Shown in pieces: positions 1 through 11,048 of a DNA stretch of 64,000 bases. Position 1 is the stretch's first letter; the number at the start of each line of letters is the position of its first letter. The translations under genes were made by a program, and so were the position numbers. The stretch lies in NCBI GenBank assembly GCA_963555705.1, contig OY743172.1:24179446-24243445 (forward strand). Reading direction: 5' to 3'. The stretch comes from Ligustrum vulgare. Lineage: Eukaryota > Streptophyta > Magnoliopsida > Lamiales > Oleaceae. The notes under the pieces are model-generated. The model did no database searches and was not told the origin of the DNA. It worked only from the letters and a program-made list of their open reading frames with translations.

Positions 1-929
1 ATTATCCGGGAATTAGCAAGGAGGCTATCAACATGCGGTTATTTCCACATACCCTTAGAGATGGAGCTCGTGAATGGTTAGATGCCAACCCGGTTGGAAG
101 TATTACAACATGGGATGATCTTGCTCAAAAGTTCACTACAAAATACTTTCCTCCATCAAAAGTGGCTAAATTGAAAAGTGATATCTCCACATTTCAACAA
201 CTTGACACCGAATGTTTCTACGAGTCATGAGAAAGATTAAAGGAGATGTTGAGGAAATGTCCAAATCATGGGTTCACCAAGCAAATGCAAGTTCAATATT
301 TCTATCTTGGGATGAATCCATCTAGTCGAGTGACGGTTGATTCGGCCTCCAATGGAGCTATCACTACAAAATCACCTAATGAGGCAATTGAGCTCTTTGA
401 GAGGATGGCTAGTCACAATTCTACGTGGCCAACCGACCGCATGGTACCAAAGAGAGCCGCGGGAATTCATGAAGTTGATGCATATGCGGCTTTATCGACA
501 AAAATGGACCTTCTATTCAAGAAGTGTGATGATTTATCTTCTCAACATACGGTAAAAGCAATCTACCCTCCTATTTCTATTTGTGATGTATGTGAAGCAA
601 CACACAAGGTTGAGGAATGTCCCATGCTCAAAATGGCTTCTACTTCAAATGAGTAAGTGAATTATGCTCAAAATTTCAATCGACCACAAGGCAATCCTTA
701 CTCCAACACATACAATCCGGGTTGGAGGAATAATCCAAATTTTTCTTGGTCCAACAATCAAAATCAAGTAAAGCCTCCTGGTTTTGTTCAACCTCCACCA
801 CCCAAAGAGAAGAAGCCTTCCATTAAGGAGATACTCATGCAATTCATGAACAAGACCAATACTATTCTCCAAAATCAAGAGCTTCTATCAAAAATCTTGA
901 GACTCAAGTTGGGCAATTGGCAAAAATGA
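1..929 (+). pseudogene. Athila gag remnant, copy A (5' truncated by window)
   Basis: Gag would form the virus-like particle. The visible part starts inside the Retrotrans_gag domain (conserved residues around REWLDANPVGSITTWDDLAQKF, here from about 63 to 155). A TGA stop at 228-230 interrupts it, a TAA at 654-656 interrupts it again, and a one-base loss near 885 shifts the frame before the protease region. The Cys-His-containing segment around 580-620 keeps three cysteines (ICDVCEATHKVEEC). The same lesions occur in copy B, so they predate the duplication. The first 32 bases and the window edge hide the true start. Confidence 0.8.
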
Positions 930-1939
930 TGACGGAGAGACAACAAGGAGCCTTGCCAAGCAATACCGAGATAAATCCAAGGGAAAATGTGCAAGCCATC
1001 ACTACAAGAAGTGGAATTCAATTACCGGAAATCATGGTAAAGCAACATGTGGCACAACCCGAGGTGAAAGAAAAAGGTAATGAGCATGTTGAGGAGGCGA
1101 ATGAAAATGATGCAACATTGAAGGAAAGTGGGGAGACCTCAACAAAGGTTCCTACTCCAGTGAAAGCTTATGTGCCTCCCATTCCTTTTCCTCAAAAACT
1201 CCAAAAGCACAAGGTTGATGCACAATTTGGTAAATTTCTTGAAGTTTTCAAGAAACTTCACATCAACATAGCATTTGCCGATGCATTAGCACAAATGCCT
1301 AGCTATGCAAAGTTTATGAAAGACATCCTTTCAAACAAAAGGAGGCTAGAAGATCATGAAACTGTGATGCTCACGGAAGGATGTAGTGCCATACTACAAA
1401 AAAAATTGCCTCCAAAAATCAAAGATCCAGGGAGTTTTACTATTCCTTGTACTATTGGTGATTTAACTTTCGGTAAAGCATTATGTGATCTTGGTGCTAG
1501 TATTAATTTAATGCATTTGTCTATTTTCAGGAGATTGGGCATGGGAGAGGTGAAGTCAACCACAGTTTCATTGCAATTTGCCGATCGCTCTATTAAGCAT
1601 CCGCGTGGTATTGTTGAGGATGTGCTAATGAAGGTGGACAAATTCATCTTCCCTGCCGATTTTATCATTCTTGATATGGAGGAAGACCTTGATATCCCAA
1701 TCATCTTGGGAAGACCCTTCCTAGCAACCGGTCGGGATTTAATAGATGTACAAGGAGGCAAATTGATATCGAGGGTCCAAGATGAGCAAATCACATTCGA
1801 CATTATGAAATCCATTAAGTACCCCGCCGAGGTAAATTTATGCTCCCGAGTAGAGACATCATTGATCAAGAGGTGGCTACATCATTCATCTATGGGTCAT
1901 CTAAGGATCCCCTTGAGACTTGCATTGCTCATTCCATAA
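917..1939 (+). pseudogene. Athila gag C-terminus and aspartic protease, copy A
   Basis: Retropepsin-type protease that would cleave the Gag-Pol precursor. In the 340-residue frame the first 100 residues are a low-complexity linker. The protease follows at about 170-290, with the active-site strand CDLGASINLM (catalytic Asp 191) and the closing motif PIILGRPFLA at 261-270. DLGA instead of DTGA is normal for Athila-type proteases. The frame opens at a TTG because the true start is in the frameshifted gag. It shifts again near 1830-1840 before the RT frame. Identical to 7208-8230. Confidence 0.85.
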
Positions 1940-3450
1940 CCACTGAGGGAGAGGATGATTTGGACATCGTAAGGATGTCAAAACACTTGGATGCTTCCAA
2001 ATTTTATTCCCTCAAGAAGAGGCCATATTTTGAAAAGTTGGGAGAGAGCTCTTCTCCTTCACTACCCTCCATTCAACAAGCCCCAACTCTTGAGCTCAAA
2101 CCTCTTCCATCACATTTGAGGTATGCATACTTGGGTGATTCTTCTACTCTTCTCGTTATTATCTCGAATTTGTTGGATGAAGTGGAGGAAGAAAAACTAC
2201 TTGATGTGTTGAAAATGCATAAAATGGCTATTGGGTGGACTATAGCGGATATCAAGGGTATTAGCCCTACCTTGTGCATGCATAAAATCCTCATGGAGGA
2301 TGACTTCAAACCAACAGTGGAGCACCAACGCCATCTAAATCCAAACATGAAAGTAGTGAAAGCCGAGGTATTGAAGTGGTTGGATGCGGGAATTATCTAT
2401 CCAATCTCGGATAGTGCATGGGCGAGTCCCGTCCAATGTGTTCCAAAGAAAGGAGGTGTCACGGTGGTTGAAAATGAGAACAACGAGCTTATTCCTACAA
2501 AACCCGTGACGGGATGGAGAGTGTGCATTGACTATCGGAAATTGAACAATGCCACTCGAAAAGATCACTTTCCTCTCCCCTTTATTGACCAAATGCTTGA
2601 GAGGTTGGCGGGGCATTCTCATTATTGTTTCTTGGATGGATACTCGGGCTACAATAAAATTTTAATAGCCCCCGAAGATCAAGAGAAGACCACCTTTACA
2701 TGTCCATATGAGACTTTTGCTTATAGGAGGATGCCATTTGGTCTTTGCAATGCACCGGCTACTTTTCAACGTTGTGTGATGGCCATTTTCTCCGACATGG
2801 TGGAAAAATTCATCGAGTTATTTATGGATGATTTTTCAGTTTTTGGTTCTTCTTTCAATGAATGCTTGGGTAATCTTGATCTAGTGTTGAAAAGATGTGA
2901 AGAAACCAATTTAGTGCTTAATTGGGAGAAATGCCATTTTATGGTGAGAGAGGGCATTGTACTTGGCCACCGGATTTCACAAGGGGGGATTGAGGTTGAT
3001 AAAGCCAAAATACAAGTTATTGAGAAATTGCCTCCTCCTACGTCGGTGAAAGGCAAAAGAAGTTTCTTGGGGCATGCGGGCTTCTATAGGAGATTCATCA
3101 AGGATTTTTCTAAAATCACTAAGCCTCTTTGTTCTCTACTTGAGAAGAACAACACTTTTCATTTCTCTCGAGAGTGTCTATTGGCTTTCAACACTCTTAA
3201 GGAGAGGCTTATCTCGACTCCTATTATTGTGGCCCCGGATTGGAGCTTACCATTTGAGCTCATGTGCGATGCTAGTGATTATGCCGTGGGAGCGGTTTTG
3301 GGGCAAAGGAGAGGTAAATTGTTGCATGTGATCTACTATGCAAGCCGAAAAAAAAAAAAAGCACATCATCATCATTGCATTTGCTTAATAAGTCTACCTC
3401 ACTTCGTAGCCTTTTTGACTCGAGTTAGTAAGTCCGTAGGGGTATTTTGA
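1840..3450 (+). pseudogene. Athila reverse transcriptase with truncated RNase H, copy A
   Basis: Ty3-type RT. In the 536-residue frame the RT core spans about 160-400: SPVQCVPKKGG near 197, the substrate strand FLDGYSGYN at 264-272, the MPFGLCNAPATFQ block at 298-310 and the catalytic FMDD at 328-331. The RT-RNase H connection follows, with HAGFYRRFI near 412. RNase H starts with CDASDYAVGAVLGQ at 476-489. It is cut at residue 503 by an A-run at 3349-3360, after which the reading is unrelated and ends at 3450. The rest of RNase H and all of integrase are missing. Confidence 0.9.
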
Positions 3451-4120
3451 AACCTGGTACACTTTGATCTTAAAACAATCGGGGAGTTGCCGACCTAAAG
3501 CTCGCTACATGGGTCAATTAGAAAGCTTAAGGGAGTGAGGAAGTCACGAGCAATCATCACATTAGTTTGTAGAAATCATGCATTTGTATTTGCATAAGGG
3601 CTTAGATTAATAGTGGGTTTGAATTGCTTGGTATAAACTTTAATGTTGAAACACTCATCTAGTGGAGAGTCACTGCATATCTAGATTGTTGAGATTGCTG
3701 GTAAGTCATAACCAAACTTTAGTGGAAAAATAAATGCGTGAATTGAGAGTCACCCCTAGGATTGCATTTCGGGAGATAAAAGAAATAATATGGGGGGGAT
3801 GAATGTCATGAGAGGGTAAGGAATGAAATTGACCACTAAGGGTGGATAGTACTATTTTGAAATTTATCCTTCCTACAATGTTTCTTTGAACCTTAGTAAT
3901 AATTGGAAGTGACTATGCACACACACTGATCAAACATGAGATAAGCTCAACTTCTTTTTGTAGTATTATTTTGAAAACACAACTGTGAATTAATCTTGCA
4001 ATTTTACACTCAAGTAAGAATTTACAAGTTATCTAGCATTGTTGATCATTCATTCATTTACTTTTTGTGTTAGTAGATATTCTTGCTCGAGACGAGCAAG
4101 AGTTTAAGTTTGAGAGTATT
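3451..4120 (+). other. Athila 3' untranslated internal region, copy A
   Basis: No credible ORF. This is the sequence between the RNase H break and the LTR. It ends in a moderately purine-rich tract (GAGCAAGAGTTTAAGTTTGA near 4095-4114) next to the LTR, the expected place for plus-strand priming. An env-like ORF, found in some Athila elements, is not present. The same sequence recurs at 9742-10411. Confidence 0.7.
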
Positions 4121-4510
4121 TGTTAAGTGCATTTTTATACACTTTTTATACCTTTAAATTAGCATATTTTGGAACATCTTGAGCAAATATCTACTAATTT
4201 ATGCATATTTTGTATTTAAATAGGTTAATATCCAAGTTTGAGGCCAAAAACCACAAAAGAAGTGCAAATTACGCTGAAATTGGAAGCCTGGGGACCATTT
4301 TGTCACTTTCGGGAAGTTTTGGACAAGCCACGCAATTAACCAATGGACCAAATTGAAAGATTTCAAAAGTTAAAGGGCCAAAAGTGCAATTTTAGAAGGA
4401 CATATTTGAAAGAAATCTGAAAATTTGGGGACTAAATTGCTCGAGATTAAAAGATGGAGGACTTGATGGCAATTACGGAAAGGACTTAGCTGCAAAACCA
4501 TCATTTGACT

Positions 4511-4616
4511 GAGCCACGCGATCGCGTGGCTCGAACCAAGTCGCGAACGCGACTTGGACCTCAAAACGGACCCGAGACTAACTTATCGCCGAAAAATCAA
4601 GCGCGCGATCGCGCGC
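4511..4616. repeat. Cluster of three GC-rich palindromes in LTR U3
   Basis: 4511-4532 is a perfect 22-bp palindrome (half-site GAGCCACGCGA). 4536-4557 has 10-bp arms CCAAGTCGCG around AA. 4601-4616 is the perfect palindrome GCGCGCGATCGCGCGC. The surrounding LTR is AT-rich. A role as protein-binding or structural sites in the promoter region is possible but inferred. Confidence 0.8.
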
Positions 4617-4749
4617 CTTTAGAAACAAAAAATATATAATTTTTATTTCCGGGCCGGACGGGGTCAACCCGGCGGACCCGGTTCGGCCCAGAAAGCTGTT
4701 TTTCGCGGATCTAAGCAAATTTTAGGGTTTTTGGATGATTTTAGGGTTG

Positions 4750-4757
4750 TATAAATA
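4750..4757 (+). promoter_or_regulatory. TATA box of the middle Athila LTR
   Basis: TATAAATA lies in the LTR downstream of the palindrome cluster and two TTTAGGG motifs, where a U3/R boundary would be expected. Transcription would start roughly 30 bp further on. Placement is inferred from motif and position only. Confidence 0.5.
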
Positions 4758-5799
4758 AAAAAAATCAGATTTTTGGAAAAGCCATGTAAGTCTTGCCTCT
4801 TTCTTCTTTTTCTCTTGTATTTTCCCTAACATTTACATCTTTAATGCAATTTTTCAAGTAATGTTTTTATGATTTAGTAATGTTTTCTTATGTTTAAGTA
4901 TTTTGTTGTTGTTTAAACTTTTGGGTATTGTTATTTTCTCACATTTTCATCAAGAATGTCATTTATTTCTTGTGCATTTAATGTTTTGTGCTTGGGTTGT
5001 TGAAGACATTAATAGTTGATGGAAGAACTTATGTTGAAGTGAAGAAATCTTGGATTTTCACTTCAAGAACTTTACAAAAAGGGGAAGTTTCTTTTATTCT
5101 CTTGTTTTTAATCTTTATTTTTAGTATTATTCATATGTTTATGTTGTTTGTTAAATGTTGTTGTTAGTTTATTATGGGTTAATGTTATTGTGTTGGAATT
5201 TTTGACTAGTTTAATTTTAATTAAGTATTTTAGGTTATTTATGGATGTTGGGCATTTATGTTTATGATTTTATAATTAGGAATGTTGTTTTATGTTTATG
5301 CAATCTTAAAATGTTGTCAATTATTTTGTATTGTATTTGCAAGTTAGTATACATGTTAGGTTTAATTTAAAATTTCTCATGTAATTTGGTTGATTAATTA
5401 ACTACCACTAATTGATTTTTGAAAAGAAGAAATTAGTATAGTTATGAAAACTAAATTCACTTTGTTTTATTTTATGTAACTTATTTTAATTATCAAGTTT
5501 ATATTGTCATCAAAGTATTTAGATTAATTAGTTTTATTCTAAGTTTCATGTTGTTATCTATTTGCTTTAGTTAACTAGTTTACATATTGGCATGTTTCTT
5601 ATTTGTGTCACTTATTTAGTAATTCACCACCAAACCATAATTTTTATGTTACTTGACTTTTCTTTTAAAATGAAATCAATAAATTTAGTTACAAATCACT
5701 CAAACCTCGTGGGTACGATAACCTGGACTTTTCTAGTCCACTTTATTACTTGAACGCGAATCGTGCACTTGTGGTATACGATTTTAGCGAACAAATTTT

Positions 5800-5816
5800 T
5801 GGCGCCGTTGCCGGGG
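5800..5816 (+). promoter_or_regulatory. Primer binding site, tRNA-Asp type
   Basis: TGGCGCCGTTGCCGGGG is complementary to the 3' end of plant tRNA-Asp(GUC) including its CCA, the primer usual for Athila-type elements. It lies six bases inside the LTR end and primes minus-strand DNA synthesis. The copy-A site lies upstream of the window. Confidence 0.9.
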
Positions 5817-5924
5817 ACTGATTTTATTTGTACTAAATGCATTGATTTTTGTTAATTGAATTGTCTTCTCATTCTCATCTCTTTCTTCTTTTTATTTTCA
5901 TTTCTAGGTACTCTTGCCTTGTTT

Positions 5925-7220
5925 ATGCAACAACGTCCAACTTGGGACATTCTTCCAATTGATCCCGAACCCGAACGAACTTTTAGGAGGAGGATTTAGG
6001 GAAAGAAGAGAACAAGTTGAACAACAAAGAATACAAGGCAATATGGGGGACAACAACCAAGGTGGTGCGATCCCGTTATTGATGAAGATGATAGACCAAT
6101 GGGGCAATTCATGGTCCCTCTCATTACTCAAAATCGAGGAAGCATCACATATCCCCCATTTGGACGTCCGGACTTTCATCTAAAGCCGGATGTGATAAAT
6201 CTCTTCAAGGGGCATCTACAATTCTATGGAATGACCGAGGAGAACTCATTTACTCACATCTCGCGGTTTTTGGAGATGTGTAGTAACTTTGATTATCCGG
6301 GAATTAGCAAGGAGGCTATCAACATGCGGTTATTTCCACATACCCTTAGAGATGGAGCTCGTGAATGGTTAGATGCCAACCCGGTTGGAAGTATTACAAC
6401 ATGGGATGATCTTGCTCAAAAGTTCACTACAAAATACTTTCCTCCATCAAAAGTGGCTAAATTGAAAAGTGATATCTCCACATTTCAACAACTTGACACC
6501 GAATGTTTCTACGAGTCATGAGAAAGATTAAAGGAGATGTTGAGGAAATGTCCAAATCATGGGTTCACCAAGCAAATGCAAGTTCAATATTTCTATCTTG
6601 GGATGAATCCATCTAGTCGAGTGACGGTTGATTCGGCCTCCAATGGAGCTATCACTACAAAATCACCTAATGAGGCAATTGAGCTCTTTGAGAGGATGGC
6701 TAGTCACAATTCTACGTGGCCAACCGACCGCATGGTACCAAAGAGAGCCGCGGGAATTCATGAAGTTGATGCATATGCGGCTTTATCGACAAAAATGGAC
6801 CTTCTATTCAAGAAGTGTGATGATTTATCTTCTCAACATACGGTAAAAGCAATCTACCCTCCTATTTCTATTTGTGATGTATGTGAAGCAACACACAAGG
6901 TTGAGGAATGTCCCATGCTCAAAATGGCTTCTACTTCAAATGAGTAAGTGAATTATGCTCAAAATTTCAATCGACCACAAGGCAATCCTTACTCCAACAC
7001 ATACAATCCGGGTTGGAGGAATAATCCAAATTTTTCTTGGTCCAACAATCAAAATCAAGTAAAGCCTCCTGGTTTTGTTCAACCTCCACCACCCAAAGAG
7101 AAGAAGCCTTCCATTAAGGAGATACTCATGCAATTCATGAACAAGACCAATACTATTCTCCAAAATCAAGAGCTTCTATCAAAAATCTTGAGACTCAAGT
7201 TGGGCAATTGGCAAAAATGA
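5925..7220 (+). pseudogene. Athila gag remnant, copy B
   Basis: The only full-length gag in view. ATG 5925 follows the primer site by about 110 bases and opens with MQQRPTWDILPIDPEPERT, a typical Athila gag start. Two in-frame stops (TAG near 5997, TGA near 6018) follow, then an open stretch to the TGA at 6519-6521, a second stretch to the TAA at 6945-6947 and a third to 7220. At the end of the third a one-base loss shifts the frame into the protease segment. The lesions match copy A exactly wherever both are visible. It cannot encode a full capsid protein without readthrough. Confidence 0.8.
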
Positions 7221-8230
7221 TGACGGAGAGACAACAAGGAGCCTTGCCAAGCAATACCGAGATAAATCCAAGGGAAAATGTGCAAGCCATCACTACAAGA
7301 AGTGGAATTCAATTACCGGAAATCATGGTAAAGCAACATGTGGCACAACCCGAGGTGAAAGAAAAAGGTAATGAGCATGTTGAGGAGGCGAATGAAAATG
7401 ATGCAACATTGAAGGAAAGTGGGGAGACCTCAACAAAGGTTCCTACTCCAGTGAAAGCTTATGTGCCTCCCATTCCTTTTCCTCAAAAACTCCAAAAGCA
7501 CAAGGTTGATGCACAATTTGGTAAATTTCTTGAAGTTTTCAAGAAACTTCACATCAACATAGCATTTGCCGATGCATTAGCACAAATGCCTAGCTATGCA
7601 AAGTTTATGAAAGACATCCTTTCAAACAAAAGGAGGCTAGAAGATCATGAAACTGTGATGCTCACGGAAGGATGTAGTGCCATACTACAAAAAAAATTGC
7701 CTCCAAAAATCAAAGATCCAGGGAGTTTTACTATTCCTTGTACTATTGGTGATTTAACTTTCGGTAAAGCATTATGTGATCTTGGTGCTAGTATTAATTT
7801 AATGCATTTGTCTATTTTCAGGAGATTGGGCATGGGAGAGGTGAAGTCAACCACAGTTTCATTGCAATTTGCCGATCGCTCTATTAAGCATCCGCGTGGT
7901 ATTGTTGAGGATGTGCTAATGAAGGTGGACAAATTCATCTTCCCTGCCGATTTTATCATTCTTGATATGGAGGAAGACCTTGATATCCCAATCATCTTGG
8001 GAAGACCCTTCCTAGCAACCGGTCGGGATTTAATAGATGTACAAGGAGGCAAATTGATATCGAGGGTCCAAGATGAGCAAATCACATTCGACATTATGAA
8101 ATCCATTAAGTACCCCGCCGAGGTAAATTTATGCTCCCGAGTAGAGACATCATTGATCAAGAGGTGGCTACATCATTCATCTATGGGTCATCTAAGGATC
8201 CCCTTGAGACTTGCATTGCTCATTCCATAA
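7208..8230 (+). pseudogene. Athila gag C-terminus and aspartic protease, copy B
   Basis: Protein identical to the copy-A frame at 917-1939: linker, then protease with DLGAS at residues 191-195 and IILGRPFL at 262-269. It overlaps the gag remnant by 13 bases in another frame and the RT frame (from 8131) by 100 bases. The polyprotein is therefore broken at both junctions even though the protease core is intact. Confidence 0.85.
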
Positions 8231-9741
8231 CCACTGAGGGAGAGGATGATTTGGACATCGTAAGGATGTCAAAACACTTGGATGCTTCCAAATTTTATTC
8301 CCTCAAGAAGAGGCCATATTTTGAAAAGTTGGGAGAGAGCTCTTCTCCTTCACTACCCTCCATTCAACAAGCCCCAACTCTTGAGCTCAAACCTCTTCCA
8401 TCACATTTGAGGTATGCATACTTGGGTGATTCTTCTACTCTTCTCGTTATTATCTCGAATTTGTTGGATGAAGTGGAGGAAGAAAAACTACTTGATGTGT
8501 TGAAAATGCATAAAATGGCTATTGGGTGGACTATAGCGGATATCAAGGGTATTAGCCCTACCTTGTGCATGCATAAAATCCTCATGGAGGATGACTTCAA
8601 ACCAACAGTGGAGCACCAACGCCATCTAAATCCAAACATGAAAGTAGTGAAAGCCGAGGTATTGAAGTGGTTGGATGCGGGAATTATCTATCCAATCTCG
8701 GATAGTGCATGGGCGAGTCCCGTCCAATGTGTTCCAAAGAAAGGAGGTGTCACGGTGGTTGAAAATGAGAACAACGAGCTTATTCCTACAAAACCCGTGA
8801 CGGGATGGAGAGTGTGCATTGACTATCGGAAATTGAACAATGCCACTCGAAAAGATCACTTTCCTCTCCCCTTTATTGACCAAATGCTTGAGAGGTTGGC
8901 GGGGCATTCTCATTATTGTTTCTTGGATGGATACTCGGGCTACAATAAAATTTTAATAGCCCCCGAAGATCAAGAGAAGACCACCTTTACATGTCCATAT
9001 GAGACTTTTGCTTATAGGAGGATGCCATTTGGTCTTTGCAATGCACCGGCTACTTTTCAACGTTGTGTGATGGCCATTTTCTCCGACATGGTGGAAAAAT
9101 TCATCGAGTTATTTATGGATGATTTTTCAGTTTTTGGTTCTTCTTTCAATGAATGCTTGGGTAATCTTGATCTAGTGTTGAAAAGATGTGAAGAAACCAA
9201 TTTAGTGCTTAATTGGGAGAAATGCCATTTTATGGTGAGAGAGGGCATTGTACTTGGCCACCGGATTTCACAAGGGGGGATTGAGGTTGATAAAGCCAAA
9301 ATACAAGTTATTGAGAAATTGCCTCCTCCTACGTCGGTGAAAGGCAAAAGAAGTTTCTTGGGGCATGCGGGCTTCTATAGGAGATTCATCAAGGATTTTT
9401 CTAAAATCACTAAGCCTCTTTGTTCTCTACTTGAGAAGAACAACACTTTTCATTTCTCTCGAGAGTGTCTATTGGCTTTCAACACTCTTAAGGAGAGGCT
9501 TATCTCGACTCCTATTATTGTGGCCCCGGATTGGAGCTTACCATTTGAGCTCATGTGCGATGCTAGTGATTATGCCGTGGGAGCGGTTTTGGGGCAAAGG
9601 AGAGGTAAATTGTTGCATGTGATCTACTATGCAAGCCGAAAAAAAAAAAAAGCACATCATCATCATTGCATTTGCTTAATAAGTCTACCTCACTTCGTAG
9701 CCTTTTTGACTCGAGTTAGTAAGTCCGTAGGGGTATTTTGA
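8131..9741 (+). pseudogene. Athila reverse transcriptase with truncated RNase H, copy B
   Basis: Identical in protein to the copy-A frame at 1840-3450, including FMDD at residues 328-331 and the early RNase H break at residue 503 beside an A-run (9640-9651). The RT core is uninterrupted. The frame lacks a connection to the protease frame because of a shift near 8120-8130. With no integrase the element could only move using proteins of an intact relative. Confidence 0.9.
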
Positions 9742-10411
9742 AACCTGGTACACTTTGATCTTAAAACAATCGGGGAGTTGCCGACCTAAAGCTCGCTACA
9801 TGGGTCAATTAGAAAGCTTAAGGGAGTGAGGAAGTCACGAGCAATCATCACATTAGTTTGTAGAAATCATGCATTTGTATTTGCATAAGGGCTTAGATTA
9901 ATAGTGGGTTTGAATTGCTTGGTATAAACTTTAATGTTGAAACACTCATCTAGTGGAGAGTCACTGCATATCTAGATTGTTGAGATTGCTGGTAAGTCAT
10001 AACCAAACTTTAGTGGAAAAATAAATGCGTGAATTGAGAGTCACCCCTAGGATTGCATTTCGGGAGATAAAAGAAATAATATGGGGGGGATGAATGTCAT
10101 GAGAGGGTAAGGAATGAAATTGACCACTAAGGGTGGATAGTACTATTTTGAAATTTATCCTTCCTACAATGTTTCTTTGAACCTTAGTAATAATTGGAAG
10201 TGACTATGCACACACACTGATCAAACATGAGATAAGCTCAACTTCTTTTTGTAGTATTATTTTGAAAACACAACTGTGAATTAATCTTGCAATTTTACAC
10301 TCAAGTAAGAATTTACAAGTTATCTAGCATTGTTGATCATTCATTCATTTACTTTTTGTGTTAGTAGATATTCTTGCTCGAGACGAGCAAGAGTTTAAGT
10401 TTGAGAGTATT
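9742..10411 (+). other. Athila 3' untranslated internal region, copy B
   Basis: Second copy of 3451-4120, ending at the terminal LTR. It carries the same polypurine-like tract and no ORF. Confidence 0.7.
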
Positions 10412-10801
10412 TGTTAAGTGCATTTTTATACACTTTTTATACCTTTAAATTAGCATATTTTGGAACATCTTGAGCAAATATCTACTAATTTATGCATATT
10501 TTGTATTTAAATAGGTTAATATCCAAGTTTGAGGCCAAAAACCACAAAAGAAGTGCAAATTACGCTGAAATTGGAAGCCTGGGGACCATTTTGTCACTTT
10601 CGGGAAGTTTTGGACAAGCCACGCAATTAACCAATGGACCAAATTGAAAGATTTCAAAAGTTAAAGGGCCAAAAGTGCAATTTTAGAAGGACATATTTGA
10701 AAGAAATCTGAAAATTTGGGGACTAAATTGCTCGAGATTAAAAGATGGAGGACTTGATGGCAATTACGGAAAGGACTTAGCTGCAAAACCATCATTTGAC
10801 T

Positions 10802-10907
10802 GAGCCACGCGATCGCGTGGCTCGAACCAAGTCGCGAACGCGACTTGGACCTCAAAACGGACCCGAGACTAACTTATCGCCGAAAAATCAAGCGCGCGAT
10901 CGCGCGC
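10802..10907. repeat. Palindrome cluster, terminal Athila LTR
   Basis: The three palindromes of the middle LTR recur at 10802-10823, 10827-10848 and 10892-10907. They are unchanged although uncompensated changes would be expected in a decaying element, but the two LTRs are identical here anyway. Confidence 0.8.
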
Positions 10908-11040
10908 CTTTAGAAACAAAAAATATATAATTTTTATTTCCGGGCCGGACGGGGTCAACCCGGCGGACCCGGTTCGGCCCAGAAAGCTGTTTTTCGCGGA
11001 TCTAAGCAAATTTTAGGGTTTTTGGATGATTTTAGGGTTG

Positions 11041-11048
11041 TATAAATA
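11041..11048 (+). promoter_or_regulatory. TATA box of the terminal Athila LTR
   Basis: Same TATAAATA at the equivalent position of the last LTR. In this LTR it would drive read-out into flanking sequence at 12084 onward rather than element genes. Confidence 0.45.

Larger units (their letters stand above)
4121..5793 (+). repeat. Middle (shared) LTR of the Athila array
   Basis: It starts TGTTAAGTGC just after a purine-rich tract and ends GCGAACA, six bases before the primer binding site. Length is 1673 bp. It acts as 3' LTR of the upstream copy and 5' LTR of the downstream copy. It contains three GC-rich palindromes (4511-4616), telomere-like TTTAGGG motifs near 4721 and 4740, and a TATA box. 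It matches the last LTR except for its final 94 bases. Confidence 0.9.

Noticed and set aside
1354..1869. 171-codon open frame on the minus strand across the Athila protease
   Set aside because: It is antisense to a strongly recognisable protease frame and its translation shows no family features. It recurs at 7645-8160 only because the whole element is duplicated.
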